A stretch of DNA of 36,150 bases, from contig JACQOK010000232.1 in NCBI GenBank assembly GCA_016202565.1, positions 1 through 36,150 of the forward strand, read 5' to 3'. Below are positions 8,916-16,181 of the stretch, in pieces. The notes beneath the pieces are model-generated. The model did no database searches. It had not been told where the DNA came from and saw only the letters and a program-made list of their open reading frames with translations. Made by a program: the position numbers and the translations under genes. Positions within the stretch are counted from its first letter, which is position 1. Each line of letters begins with the position of its first letter. Origin of the DNA: Betaproteobacteria bacterium. GTDB lineage: Bacteria > Pseudomonadota > Gammaproteobacteria > Burkholderiales > SG8-41.

Positions 8916-9035
8916 GTGAACAACCTCACGCTGCAGGAGTATCTCAACAGGATCGAGAAGATCAGGCGTTCAATGAGCAGGCATTCCGAGTATGGCGCGA
9001 GGTCATACTACGAATTCATCAAGAACTTCGTATAG
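8916..9035 (+). other. Possible short ORF or gene remnant between brnA and efp
   Basis: The 250 bp between brnA and efp hold a 39-codon frame from GTG 8916 (VNNLTLQEYLNRIEKIRRSM...YYEFIKNFV) with protein-like composition, rich in charged helical residues. It can be extended upstream in frame to 8835 (IIDWCVWVGTERVGK) without a good start. No Shine-Dalgarno was seen and I do not recognise the family. It may be the 3' end of a degraded gene. Confidence 0.25.
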
Positions 9036-9069
9036 CAGTTTTGGAGACCGCTCTACCGCGGCGTCGCAG

Positions 9070-9645
9070 TTAGAGTTTTCTGCCCTCGCGCCTCACGCGC
9101 TCCAGGTATTTTCCGGTGGCGACCTCGATCTTCACGACATCGCCTTCCTTGATGAACTGCGGCGCGAGCACTTCCGTCCCGTTTTCGAGCGCGATGGTCT
9201 TGTACGCCGTGTCGTGCTCGCGCAGACCGGGCGGCGCGGTGACGACTTTCAACTCCACGGCCGCCGGGAAGGCTACACTGACGATGCGACCCTCGTGCAA
9301 CTCCACCGGCACGCGCGTGTTGGGCAGCAGAAACTTTTCGTGCGCGCCGACGGCCTCCCTGGGCAGGCTGATCTGCTCGAAGGTGTCCGGATTCATGAAG
9401 TGGAACTCGGCGCCGTCGGTGTAAAGGTATTCCACTTCCCTGCGCTCGAGCTCCACGTCCTCGAGCTTGTCTTCCGGGTGATACCGCAGCTCCTTCATGT
9501 GGCCCGTGCGCAGGTTCCTGACCCGGGCGAACATCATGCTGCCGAACTTGCCGGCGCCGGCGTGGTGCTCCGCGCTGATGATGCCATGGAGCTCGCCGTC
9601 GAGATTGATCACCGTTCCTGCTTTGAGATCCGACGCAGCTATCAT
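9070..9645 (-). CDS. efp: Elongation factor P (variant loop)
   Basis: 191 residues with the three beta-barrel domains of EF-P, which binds between the P and E sites to rescue ribosomes stalled at polyproline. Visible features are ASDLKAGTVINLDGE at the start, the RTGHMKELRY and YLYTDGAEFHFMNPDTFEQI blocks, the central VELKVVTAPPGL, and the C-terminal OB part ending GKYLERVR. The tip loop reads HHAGAGKFGSMMFARV, with Lys33 at the place of the modified Lys/Arg. The stretch from this Lys to the FARV strand is two residues longer than in E. coli (PGKGQAFARV). I start at ATG 9645; an adjacent in-frame TTG 9648 is only 1 bp from the AGGAGG. It is followed on the same strand-side by no modification gene (epmA/earP). 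Confidence 0.93.
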   Translation of the reverse strand: MIAASDLKAGTVINLDGELHGIISAEHHAGAGKFGSMMFARVRNLRTGHMKELRYHPEDKLEDVELERREVEYLYTDGAEFHFMNPDTFEQISLPREAVGAHEKFLLPNTRVPVELHEGRIVSVAFPAAVELKVVTAPPGLREHDTAYKTIALENGTEVLAPQFIKEGDVVKIEVATGKYLERVRREGRKL

Positions 9646-9669
9646 CAAGCCTCCTCGTGTCTGTAAATT

Positions 9670-10569
9670 CTAGCCTTCCACCACGGCGCGCAGCACCGCC
9701 ATCGGCCCGGCGCGCTTTACTGCGGCGAGCTGCGCCTCGTCGCGCACGAAGAGCGAACCGGCGAACGCAAGGGCGTTGACCGAGATCGAGTCGAAGTGCT
9801 CGCGTGCCCGCGGCACGGCGAGCAGCCAGCGGCGAGTGAGCAGCAGGTTGTAGGGCGCGGACTGCCGGCGCTCGCCCTCGCGCTCAACCGCCGTGACGCC
9901 GATGTGCCCGATCGCCGCGATGTAAAGCGCCTCGAACCGCGCCGCGGCCTTGAGCGGATCGTCAGGCAGCGCTGGTTCGAGCCATGCGAATGTGTGCCGG
10001 AACGGGAGGCGCGGTACAGTGCAGAACCCGGGTCGGTGCGGCACCGTGTCGAACAGCGCGTCGATCGGCGTGGGCGCCCCGCCCTCGCTGAGCGGCAGCG
10101 GCACCAACTGCAGGTGCTTGTGCGGCTGGCTCGCGCCGGCCGTAACCCCGCCATTGTAGAAACCGAGCGCCTCGCGCCCGGCCATGCAGGCGAAGAGCGC
10201 CGCCAGATCATCGCGGTCGAGCAGCAACTCCTGGTGCACGAAGCGCCGCGTCACCACCAGCAGGTGTCTGTCGATTACGTTGAACTTGTTGAGAAGCGCG
10301 ACATGTGTCGCCGACACTTCCGCGACGAAGAGGTCCGGCTCGTAGGGCAGAAACGGACTCGCAGGGTTTGCAGCGCGTTGGCGCTGTTCGACTTCCTTCC
10401 GCGCGAGGCTCGAGACGCGGCGCACGAGAAAGCGCACGCCGGCATCCTCCACGACTTCCTGCTCGGTCTCGATCGGTTGCATCGCGCCGCTTGCGAGCGC
10501 ATGACGCGTCGCACGTTCGAGCGCCGGCCAAAGCGCGCCGGGGGCGAGACGGAGGGTCGAGCGGGTCAT
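9670..10569 (-). CDS. ATP adenylyltransferase / Ap4A phosphorylase
   Basis: 299 residues. HIT-superfamily enzyme that phosphorolyses diadenosine tetraphosphate to ATP and ADP. The HIT-like active site is visible as GASQPHKHLQLVPLP, with the NKFNVIDRHLLVVTRRFVHQ nucleotide-binding strand ahead of it, and the C-terminal domain has YNLLLTRRWLLAVPR. The reading frame extends upstream to 10647, but ATG 10569 (MTRSTLRLAPGALW) has GTGAGG a few bases upstream and matches the family's beginning. It is transcribed just upstream of efp with 24 bp between stop and start, so the two are probably cotranscribed. The 243 bp between this start and the osmC-like gene show no gene. Confidence 0.9.
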   Translation of the reverse strand: MTRSTLRLAPGALWPALERATRHALASGAMQPIETEQEVVEDAGVRFLVRRVSSLARKEVEQRQRAANPASPFLPYEPDLFVAEVSATHVALLNKFNVIDRHLLVVTRRFVHQELLLDRDDLAALFACMAGREALGFYNGGVTAGASQPHKHLQLVPLPLSEGGAPTPIDALFDTVPHRPGFCTVPRLPFRHTFAWLEPALPDDPLKAAARFEALYIAAIGHIGVTAVEREGERRQSAPYNLLLTRRWLLAVPRAREHFDSISVNALAFAGSLFVRDEAQLAAVKRAGPMAVLRAVVEG

Positions 10570-10812
10570 CGGTGCCTCACCAAACGCCATATTATATGGG
10601 GCCTCTGACATCATGACCGCGCAGCCGATCTGGAGATGCGATCGCAAATCCGAATATCTGCAGCGGGAACTTGTATATGCCGGAGCGTGGGTTTAGCATT
10701 TTCCGATGTCGTCCACTGCAAGTTTGGCGTCATTCTGCGATGCGTGTCTCGGTCTGCCGGCAGGCGGCTCACGGGTTGATGGCACGCTCCGTTTTGGAGG
10801 AGGTGAAATGAC

Positions 10813-11259
10813 ATGACACAGGGCGAAGTCCGAAGCTACACGGTCAACGCGCGCTCGACCGACACGTTCGGGCGGGTGCTCTGCAATACCCGCAACCATC
10901 ACTTCGTCGTTGACGGGCCGGTCCAGAACGGTTGTCCCGGAGAGGCAATCACGCCCGCGGAACTTTTCCTGACGGGAATCGCCGCGTGTGGCGTGGAACT
11001 TCTGCAATCGTTTGCCAAGGCGGACCAAGTGCCGTTACGTGGGGTCAATGTGGAGATCGCGGGCACGCTCGATCGCAGCAACCCGGTGCGGCGCGACGTA
11101 TCCGTCTTCAACTCCGTTCACTTGCGATTCTGGCTCGCGGGTGTGACCGAAGCGCAGGGCGCCCACCTCATCGACAAGTTCAAGGGCAGGTGACCACTCT
11201 ATGGGAGCGTCGCAGTTGCGACGCCGGATGTCAGGGTGGATGTGAGCACCGCTGCGTGA
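10813..11259 (+). CDS. OsmC-family protein with in-frame TGA at the redox cysteine (candidate selenoprotein)
   Basis: OsmC/Ohr proteins are small dimeric thiol peroxidases that reduce organic hydroperoxides with two conserved cysteines. From ATG 10813 (GGAGGAGGTGAA 4-5 bp upstream) the frame gives 126 residues, with the first redox Cys in FLTGIAACGVELL (C59), and meets TGA at 11191. Ignoring that codon, the frame continues PLYGSVAVATPDVRVDVSTAA to TGA 11257. The family expects a CP(x)Y segment here (about residue 125 in E. coli OsmC), so the TGA replaces exactly the second redox Cys (position 127 of 148). A GU-loop hairpin follows at 11207-11224. I infer selenocysteine insertion. Alternatives are a recent nonsense mutation or a sequencing error. 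A truncated paralogue lies at 8002. Confidence 0.8.
11207..11224 (+). promoter_or_regulatory. Candidate bacterial SECIS hairpin
   Basis: GCGTCGC-AGTT-GCGACGC forms a perfect 7 bp stem with a four-base loop. The loop contains GU (11215-11216), with G as its second base. The GU lies 22 bases after the TGA of the osmC-like gene. Bacterial SECIS elements are short hairpins directly after UGA with a G, usually GU, in the first two loop positions, and E. coli fdhF has a similar spacing. Because the stem lies within coding sequence (GSVAVATP), its perfection is not required by the protein. Binding by SelB is inferred. Confidence 0.6.
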
Positions 11260-11326
11260 TTTTCCGTTCACGCGGAGAGCTTGGGTTGCTTGCGTTCAAT
11301 TCAGCACTTGATAGGCGGGAGCGCGC

Positions 11327-11716
11327 GTGATCAAGCACACGGGCGGCTGCCACTGCGGGCGGGTGCGATTCGAGGTTCTCGCGCCTGCCGCAATCCGCGT
11401 GACCGAGTGCAATTGCTCGATATGCAGCAAGTCGGGGTACCTGCATCTCATCGTTCCAGCCGATCGCTTCACACTGCTCAGCGGGCGGGACGTGCTGACC
11501 TCCTACAGTTTCAACACCGGTATCGCGAAGCATCTGTTCTGCGCGGTGTGCGGCATCAAATCCTTCTACGTGCCGCGATCGCACCCGGACGGGTTCAGCG
11601 TCAACGCGCGATGTCTCGATGAAGGCACGGTCGAAGACATGACGATCGTGCAAACCAATGGCCGCGAATGGGAGAAGCAGTATCCCGCCGGGCGGGGTGA
11701 GTTTCGCGACGCTTGA
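11327..11716 (+). CDS. GFA/CENP-V-type zinc protein
   Basis: 129 residues of the glutathione-dependent formaldehyde-activating (GFA) family, beta-rich zinc proteins. Zinc ligands are visible as GGCHCGRVRFEV (C8, C10), CNCSICSKSG (three Cys at about 29-34) and FCAVCGIKSFY (about 72-75), the standard pattern. These proteins are annotated as formaldehyde-glutathione adduct enzymes, but most members have no proven activity. Start GTG 11327 has GGGAG 5 bp before it. It sits 67 bp after the osmC-like gene, so a thiol or aldehyde stress role shared with it is possible but only inferred. Confidence 0.92.
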   Translation: MIKHTGGCHCGRVRFEVLAPAAIRVTECNCSICSKSGYLHLIVPADRFTLLSGRDVLTSYSFNTGIAKHLFCAVCGIKSFYVPRSHPDGFSVNARCLDEGTVEDMTIVQTNGREWEKQYPAGRGEFRDA

Positions 11717-11816
11717 AAAACAGTTGACTGAGCGCGCGGCCGGATTTCCTGCCCGGCTCCACGTTCTGCTCGCGCGCCAGGCGCCGGTTAGAGATCGAGG
11801 CGGCCTATTGACGCCG

Positions 11817-12146
11817 ATGAGATTGTTACGTCCACTGCTCGTTCTACTCCTGGCCGGGCTGCCCGCTGCGACCGCCCTCGCGCAATCGCCCCAATGGCTG
11901 CTCATGTCGCGCCACGGGGAGTGCGCCGAGGTCGGTCGGGCGCTGCGGCACAAATTCCACGATCTTCCCGCGATCGGCGGCCCGAATGAGTTCGCCGCGG
12001 AAATGAAGCGTCGCGGCTCCGCTGCCAAGGTGACGAACGCCTACGGGGGTAACCGGAATACCGTGCTGATCGAGGTGCCGGACCGGGAGGTAAGCGTGCT
12101 CTTCGTCAGAAGAGAACTGTGCCGGGAACTGGTCTCGCCCCGATGA
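11817..12146 (+). CDS. Small exported protein of unknown function
   Basis: 109 residues. MRLLRPLLVLLLAGLPAAT then ALAQS is a clear Sec signal peptide with probable cleavage after ALA (about residue 23). The mature part is about 85 residues, with Cys in HGECAEV and in RRELCREL near the C-terminus, which could pair in the periplasm. WLLMSRHGECAEVGRALRHK resembles a histidine-phosphatase RHG by chance only. The frame is open upstream to 11658, but the signal peptide fixes the start at ATG 11817 (TTG 11808 is possible). I do not recognise the family. Confidence 0.7.
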   Translation: MRLLRPLLVLLLAGLPAATALAQSPQWLLMSRHGECAEVGRALRHKFHDLPAIGGPNEFAAEMKRRGSAAKVTNAYGGNRNTVLIEVPDREVSVLFVRRELCRELVSPR

Positions 12147-12208
12147 GTTCTATCGGCGCGAGGACGGTATTCTGATAATCTCACGTAAGCCAGAATTAAA
12201 GGAAACCC

Positions 12209-12781
12209 GTGAAAACCGCCTTCGTGATCTTTGACAGAATGACGGCGATGGACTTCATCGGCATCTACGACCCGCTGTCGCGTCTCAAGACAATGAAGAT
12301 CATGGCCGAATTCGAATGGAACGTCTGTGCCCCCACGCCGGATGTCACGGACGACAGGGGATTGCGTATCCTGCCCGACTCCGTAGGAAAATCGTTGGGA
12401 GGGTATGACCTCATCGTCGTGCCCGGCGGCATGGGCACGCGGACACTGCTGCGGGACGGGCCGTTCATCGACTGGCTGAAGTCCGCGGAACCGGTGCAGT
12501 TGAAAGCCTCGGTGTGCACCGGTGCGCTGCTCCTCGGTGCAGCGGGATTCCTGAAGGGTAAGCGCGCCACGACGCACCACGGGGCGTACGAGGAACTGAA
12601 GCCGTATTGTGCTCGGGTCGTGACGGAGCGCGTGGTCGACGAAGGCAGCGTCGTCACGGCGGGCGGCGTCACCGCGGGCATTGATCTCGGCCTCCATCTC
12701 GTGGAGCGGTTCGCTGGCGCTGATGCGCGGGCACGCGTCGCGAGACAGATGGATTACCCGTACACCTGGCAGCCGCGCTAA
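12209..12781 (+). CDS. DJ-1/PfpI family protein
   Basis: 190 residues with the class I glutamine-amidotransferase-like fold. KTAFVIFDRMTAMDFIGIYD opens the domain with the acidic residue region near D15-D21. LIVVPGGMGTRTL is the usual PGG strand, and SVCTGALLLGAAG carries the nucleophile-elbow Cys103. TTHHGAYEEL supplies His residues, and VTAGGVTAGIDLGLHLVERF is the conserved C-terminal part. Members include glyoxalases, isonitrile hydratase-like enzymes and chaperones; the exact reaction is not readable. Start GTG 12209 has AAAGGAAA 5 bp upstream. The stop overlaps the convergent TSUP gene by 4 bp. Confidence 0.9.
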   Translation: MKTAFVIFDRMTAMDFIGIYDPLSRLKTMKIMAEFEWNVCAPTPDVTDDRGLRILPDSVGKSLGGYDLIVVPGGMGTRTLLRDGPFIDWLKSAEPVQLKASVCTGALLLGAAGFLKGKRATTHHGAYEELKPYCARVVTERVVDEGSVVTAGGVTAGIDLGLHLVERFAGADARARVARQMDYPYTWQPR

Positions 12782-13509
12782 AGGGCCCGGAACACGAGCG
12801 AGATACCGCTCACCACCAACAGTCCGCCGATGATGCGCACCGCGTTCTCGCGCGACAGGTTGAGGTGCAGCCGGTTGCCGCAGTAGAGGCCGACCACCAT
12901 CATCGGCAGCAAGGCGGCAGCAGTGAGCAGCACGCTTTCCGAGAATAGTCCCGTCGCGGCGAAGAGCGCGATGCGCCCCACAGTCGTGAAGCTGAAGATC
13001 ACCGGCAGGGTGGCGCGGATGTGGTCGGGCGTCGCGCCGCGCCCGGTGAGGTACATCACGTAAAGCGGACCCCCCACCCCGAATAGCGCGGAGGTCGTGC
13101 CGGCGAACAAGCCGATCGGTGCGGCCGTCCATCGGGCGAGCCGGAATACCGAATCGTGGCGCAGCGCATAGTAGATGCCGTAGGCGAATACGAAGACGCC
13201 CAGGCACAGCAGCACGATTTCGGCCGGCAGCCGGATGAGCAGGAATACGCCGGCGCCCATTCCAGCGAGCATGAACGGCAGCAACGGCAGCAGTTCCTGC
13301 TTGTAGACGCCGCTGCGCAGCTTCACGGCCTGGCGTATGGTCGCGATGCAGTCGAGCAGCACCACCATCGGTATCACGAACTTGATCGGGTAGAGATGGG
13401 CGAGCAGCGGAATCGCGACGAGCGTCGACCCGAAGCCCGAGATGCCGAAGATGATATACGCCGCCAGGACGATCAGCGGCGCGAAGATGAGGATCTCGAT
13501 ACTCGGCAT
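12778..13509 (-). CDS. TSUP (TauE/SafE, DUF81) family membrane permease
   Basis: 243 residues, almost entirely hydrophobic, with about eight predicted membrane spans. The two family half-motifs are visible: IFGISGFGSTLVAIPLL near residue 20 and GTTSALFGVGGPLYVMYL near 140. TSUP proteins move small sulfur or organic anions (sulfite, sulfoacetate, taurine products) across the inner membrane. The substrate is not determinable here. I chose ATG 13509 (MPSIEILIFAPLIVL), which directly precedes the first span. TTG 13539 in the same frame has no better Shine-Dalgarno. It converges on the DJ-1-like gene with overlapping stops. Confidence 0.88.
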   Translation of the reverse strand: MPSIEILIFAPLIVLAAYIIFGISGFGSTLVAIPLLAHLYPIKFVIPMVVLLDCIATIRQAVKLRSGVYKQELLPLLPFMLAGMGAGVFLLIRLPAEIVLLCLGVFVFAYGIYYALRHDSVFRLARWTAAPIGLFAGTTSALFGVGGPLYVMYLTGRGATPDHIRATLPVIFSFTTVGRIALFAATGLFSESVLLTAAALLPMMVVGLYCGNRLHLNLSRENAVRIIGGLLVVSGISLVFRAL

Positions 13510-13555
13510 CAAATAAAGTCGCGGACGGTGAGCGGTCAACGGTTAGGGGTAATCG

Positions 13556-13626
13556 GACGTAGCCTGGATGGAATGAAATGAAATCCGGGAAGAAGGTTTT
13601 GTTTGGGGGCCTTCGTTCCCGCTTTT
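13556..13626. repeat. Dispersed hairpin repeat plus TTCGTTCCCGCTTTT element
   Basis: ACGTAGCC-TGGATGGAATGAAATGAAATCCGGG (13558-13589) is a palindromic unit, stem (C)CTGGAT/ATCCGGG, of a repeat that recurs inverted at 35545-35585. It is followed by GGGGCCTTCGTTCCCGCTTTT (13606-13626), a second element that recurs twice at 16861-16910 and, altered, at 35530. Together they fill the gap between the TSUP gene and the histidine phosphatase gene. Units of the TAGCCCGGAT...ATCCGGG kind are common REP-like repeats in proteobacteria. Confidence 0.8.
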
Positions 13627-13686
13627 GCCTACGGCAGTATACCCGGAAGCAGGTAGAATAACGCCTCCTCCAAACACAGACACGAG

Positions 13687-14325
13687 ATGACGGATATCAT
13701 TCTGATTCGCCACGGCGAGACGCTGTGGAACCGCGAGCGCCGCATGCAGGGCCACACCGACACCGTGCTCTCCGCAACTGGCCGCGCGCAAGCGGTTGCT
13801 CTCGGAGAGCGGCTCGCCGGCGCCGCGTTTGCCGCGCTCTACAGCAGCGATCTCGCCCGCGCGTGGGACACCGCGCACGCGATCGCGCAGCGCACCGGGC
13901 ACGACATCATCGCCGAACCCAATCTGCGCGAGCGCCGCTTCGGCATCTTCGAAGGGCTGACGTACGCGGAGATGACCGAACGCCATCCGGATGAATGGCG
14001 CCATTTCCAGAGCCGCGATCCCGACTACGTGATCCCGGGGGGAGAATGCGCCCGGGACTTCTACGCGCGCTGTCTGGCGTGCCTTACCGCAATCGCCGAA
14101 CGCCACGCTGGCGAGGTTGCGGTGGTGACGCATGGCCTCGTGCTCGACGCGCTCTATCGTGCGGCACACGGCATGGCGCTCGACTCGCCGCGGCCGGTGC
14201 CGCTGCTCAACGCGAGCTTGAACGGTTTCGGTTATGAGCGACGCGTGTGGCGGATGAGCTTCTGGGGCGACGTCGCTCATCTAGAGGCCGCGGCCGTTAC
14301 GCGTTTTGAAGGCAGGAGCGTGTAA
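13687..14325 (+). CDS. Histidine phosphatase (phosphoglycerate-mutase-like)
   Basis: 212 residues of the cofactor-independent-of-metal RHG phosphatase superfamily. The phospho-accepting motif IILIRHGETLWN is at residues 4-15. The second Arg and Glu region is YSSDLARAWDTA and RERRFGIFEGLTY, and the catalytic His is in VVTHGLVLDAL near residue 153. Closest named types are GpmB- or CobC-like phosphatases; the substrate is unknown. The start at ATG 13687 is preceded only by GAG, a weak Shine-Dalgarno. The alpha/beta hydrolase gene begins 20 bp after its stop, so the two are likely cotranscribed. Confidence 0.92.
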   Translation: MTDIILIRHGETLWNRERRMQGHTDTVLSATGRAQAVALGERLAGAAFAALYSSDLARAWDTAHAIAQRTGHDIIAEPNLRERRFGIFEGLTYAEMTERHPDEWRHFQSRDPDYVIPGGECARDFYARCLACLTAIAERHAGEVAVVTHGLVLDALYRAAHGMALDSPRPVPLLNASLNGFGYERRVWRMSFWGDVAHLEAAAVTRFEGRSV

Positions 14326-14345
14326 CTGCGCCGCGCCGTGTTGCG

Positions 14346-14984
14346 ATGGCCGAACAGGAAGCCGTAATACTGGTGCATGGCCTGTGGGTGCATGGCGTGG
14401 TGATGGCGCCGCTGCGCCGGCGCATTGCGCGCTGTGGCTACCATGCGGTGAACTATTCCTATCCCTCGATGCGGCTCACGCTGACCGAAAACGCCGACCG
14501 GCTCGCGCATTACTGTCGCAGCATCGCCGCGGTGAAACTGAATTTCCTCGGCCACAGTCTGGGCGGCCTGGTCGTGCTGCGCATGCTCGAGTTCGCGCCG
14601 GACTTGAGGGTAGGCCGCATCGTGCTCGCCGGCACCCCATGCGGCGGAAGTTTCGCGGCGCAGCGGCTGGCGCGCCTGCCGGGCGGGCGCGCGGCGCTGG
14701 GCCGGAGCATAAGCGAATGGTTCGGGCGCGACCGGCCGCAGCCGCCGTTGCACCATGACATCGGGGTCATTGCCGGTAGCGTCGGCATCGGGCTCGGCCG
14801 GCTGGTGGCGCCTGACATGAGGGGGCCGAATGACGGCGTAGTGAGCGTGGCGGAGACGCGGCTGCCGGAGATGCGCGATCATATCGTGCTCAAGGTGAAC
14901 CATACCGGCATGCTGCTTTCCGGCGCCGTCGCGCGTCAGGTCTGCGAATTCATCCGGCGCGGCGCGTTCGCCCGGGAACCGTGA
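14346..14984 (+). CDS. Alpha/beta hydrolase (esterase/lipase type)
   Basis: 212 residues. The oxyanion-hole strand VILVHGLWVHG lies at residues 7-17, and the nucleophile elbow is GHSLGG with Ser71. The acid is probably Asp in GPNDGVVSV, and the base is His in VNHTGML near residue 186, so the triad is complete. PGAP1/lipase-like proteins of this size hydrolyse acyl esters; the substrate is not known. There is no signal peptide, so it is cytosolic. Start ATG 14346 lies 20 bp after the phosphatase stop. Confidence 0.88.
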   Translation: MAEQEAVILVHGLWVHGVVMAPLRRRIARCGYHAVNYSYPSMRLTLTENADRLAHYCRSIAAVKLNFLGHSLGGLVVLRMLEFAPDLRVGRIVLAGTPCGGSFAAQRLARLPGGRAALGRSISEWFGRDRPQPPLHHDIGVIAGSVGIGLGRLVAPDMRGPNDGVVSVAETRLPEMRDHIVLKVNHTGMLLSGAVARQVCEFIRRGAFAREP

Positions 14985-14998
14985 CGCATGAGAGTTCT

Positions 14999-15030
14999 TC
15001 GTCATTCCGGCGGCAACCGGGGTCCAGAGC
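14999..15030. repeat. Dispersed CGTCATTCCGG repeat fragment
   Basis: TTCGTCATTCCGGCGGCAAC and the following CGGGGTCCAG resemble the widespread CGTCATTCCGGCG(...)CCGGAATCCAG repeat seen in many beta- and gammaproteobacterial genomes. It sits between the hydrolase and the lipoprotein gene. Its translation (SSFRRQPGS) explains an artificial open extension upstream of the lipoprotein start. Confidence 0.55.
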
Positions 15031-15067
15031 AGACGGACCGCGACCAGGAATTCCTTTGTTGGTGCCC

Positions 15068-16123
15068 ATGAGCCTGTGCTTCCGCTTTTCGATGATGTGC
15101 CTCCTGTTGATGTCCACCGGGTGTGCCAATATCGGCTATTACCTGCAGTCGGTGAGCGGTCAGTTCGACATCTGGCGGCGCGAACGGCCGATCGATGAGG
15201 TCATCGGCGATCCCGGAACACCCACTTCACTCAAAGAGAAACTCGCACGGGTGCTGGAAATCCGCCGCTTCGCGAGCGCGGAACTGGATCTGCCGCGAAG
15301 TCACAGTTACACCCGCTACGCCGACCTCGACCGCCAGTACGTCGTATGGAACGTGTTCGCCGTGCCCGAGTTCTCGATGCGGCCGATGCAGTGGTGTTTC
15401 CCGTTTGCCGGCTGTGTCAGCTACCGCGGCTACTTCGTCCAGGCCGATGCCGAGCGCTTTGCCGCAGGCCTTGCCGACCGGGGCAACGATATATTCGTGG
15501 GTGGCGTACCGGCCTATTCGACGCTGGGCTGGTTCGCGGATCCCGTGCTCAACACCTTCATCCACTATTCGGACTACCGGATCGCGCAGCTCATTTTCCA
15601 CGAGCTCGCGCACCAGAAGGTCTATGCGCGCAACGATTCGACGTTCAACGAGTCTTTCGCGGTGGTGGTCGAGCAGGAAGGAGTCAGGCGGTGGCTGGCG
15701 CGCCACGGCACGGCGCAGGACACATCGAACTACGAGCGAGAGCAACGGTACCGCGAGGATTTCATCCGGCTCGTCCAGACCTCCCACGAGCGGCTCACCG
15801 CGCTCTACGACACCAAACTTGCTCCCGAAGAGATGCGGCAGCGCAAAAAGCACACGTTGGAGGAAATGGAGCGGGATTACAAAGGCCTCAAGACGGGCTG
15901 GGGCGGATACAAGGGCTACGACGCATGGTTTGAGCGCAAACCGAACAACGCGCAGATCGCCTCGGTTGCGATCTACACGAAGCTCGTGCCCGGGTTTCGG
16001 GCGCTGCTGCGCCAGCACGGGGGCGGGCTGCCCCGCTTCTACGCGGCGGTCAAAGAGCTTGCTGCGCTGCCCGAGGAAGAACGCACCGCCCGGCTCGAGC
16101 GGTTGGCGGCGGGTGGGTCTTGA
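15068..16123 (+). CDS. Lipoprotein zinc aminopeptidase-like protein (PF10023 type)
   Basis: 351 residues from ATG 15068. The N-terminus is a lipoprotein signal with lipobox LMSTGC (Cys19), so the protein is anchored in a membrane facing the periplasm. The zinc-protease motif is IFHELAHQKVY (H178, E179, H182) with the third ligand probably Glu195 in FNESFAVVVEQEG, the gluzincin arrangement. WCFPFAGCVSYRGYF and the long charged helix QRKKHTLEEMERDYK match the bacterial putative-aminopeptidase family. The natural peptide substrate is unknown. The open frame upstream of 15068 is a translated repeat, and the Shine-Dalgarno is weak. It follows the alpha/beta hydrolase by 83 bp. Confidence 0.88.
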   Translation: MSLCFRFSMMCLLLMSTGCANIGYYLQSVSGQFDIWRRERPIDEVIGDPGTPTSLKEKLARVLEIRRFASAELDLPRSHSYTRYADLDRQYVVWNVFAVPEFSMRPMQWCFPFAGCVSYRGYFVQADAERFAAGLADRGNDIFVGGVPAYSTLGWFADPVLNTFIHYSDYRIAQLIFHELAHQKVYARNDSTFNESFAVVVEQEGVRRWLARHGTAQDTSNYEREQRYREDFIRLVQTSHERLTALYDTKLAPEEMRQRKKHTLEEMERDYKGLKTGWGGYKGYDAWFERKPNNAQIASVAIYTKLVPGFRALLRQHGGGLPRFYAAVKELAALPEEERTARLERLAAGGS

Positions 16124-16181
16124 GGCCGCCGCGCGGTTGTTATAACTTGTGAAGTTCGAAAGTCTGTAACGGAGGACGGCC

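Noticed and set aside
11657-11816. Long N-terminal form of the small exported protein, starting at 11658
   Set aside because: This part overlaps the GFA-type gene in another frame; the signal peptide begins at ATG 11817.
13600-13626. TTCGTTCCCGCTTTT elements as a CRISPR-like array
   Set aside because: Copies are few, far apart or with a 6 bp gap, without regular spacers and without cas genes.
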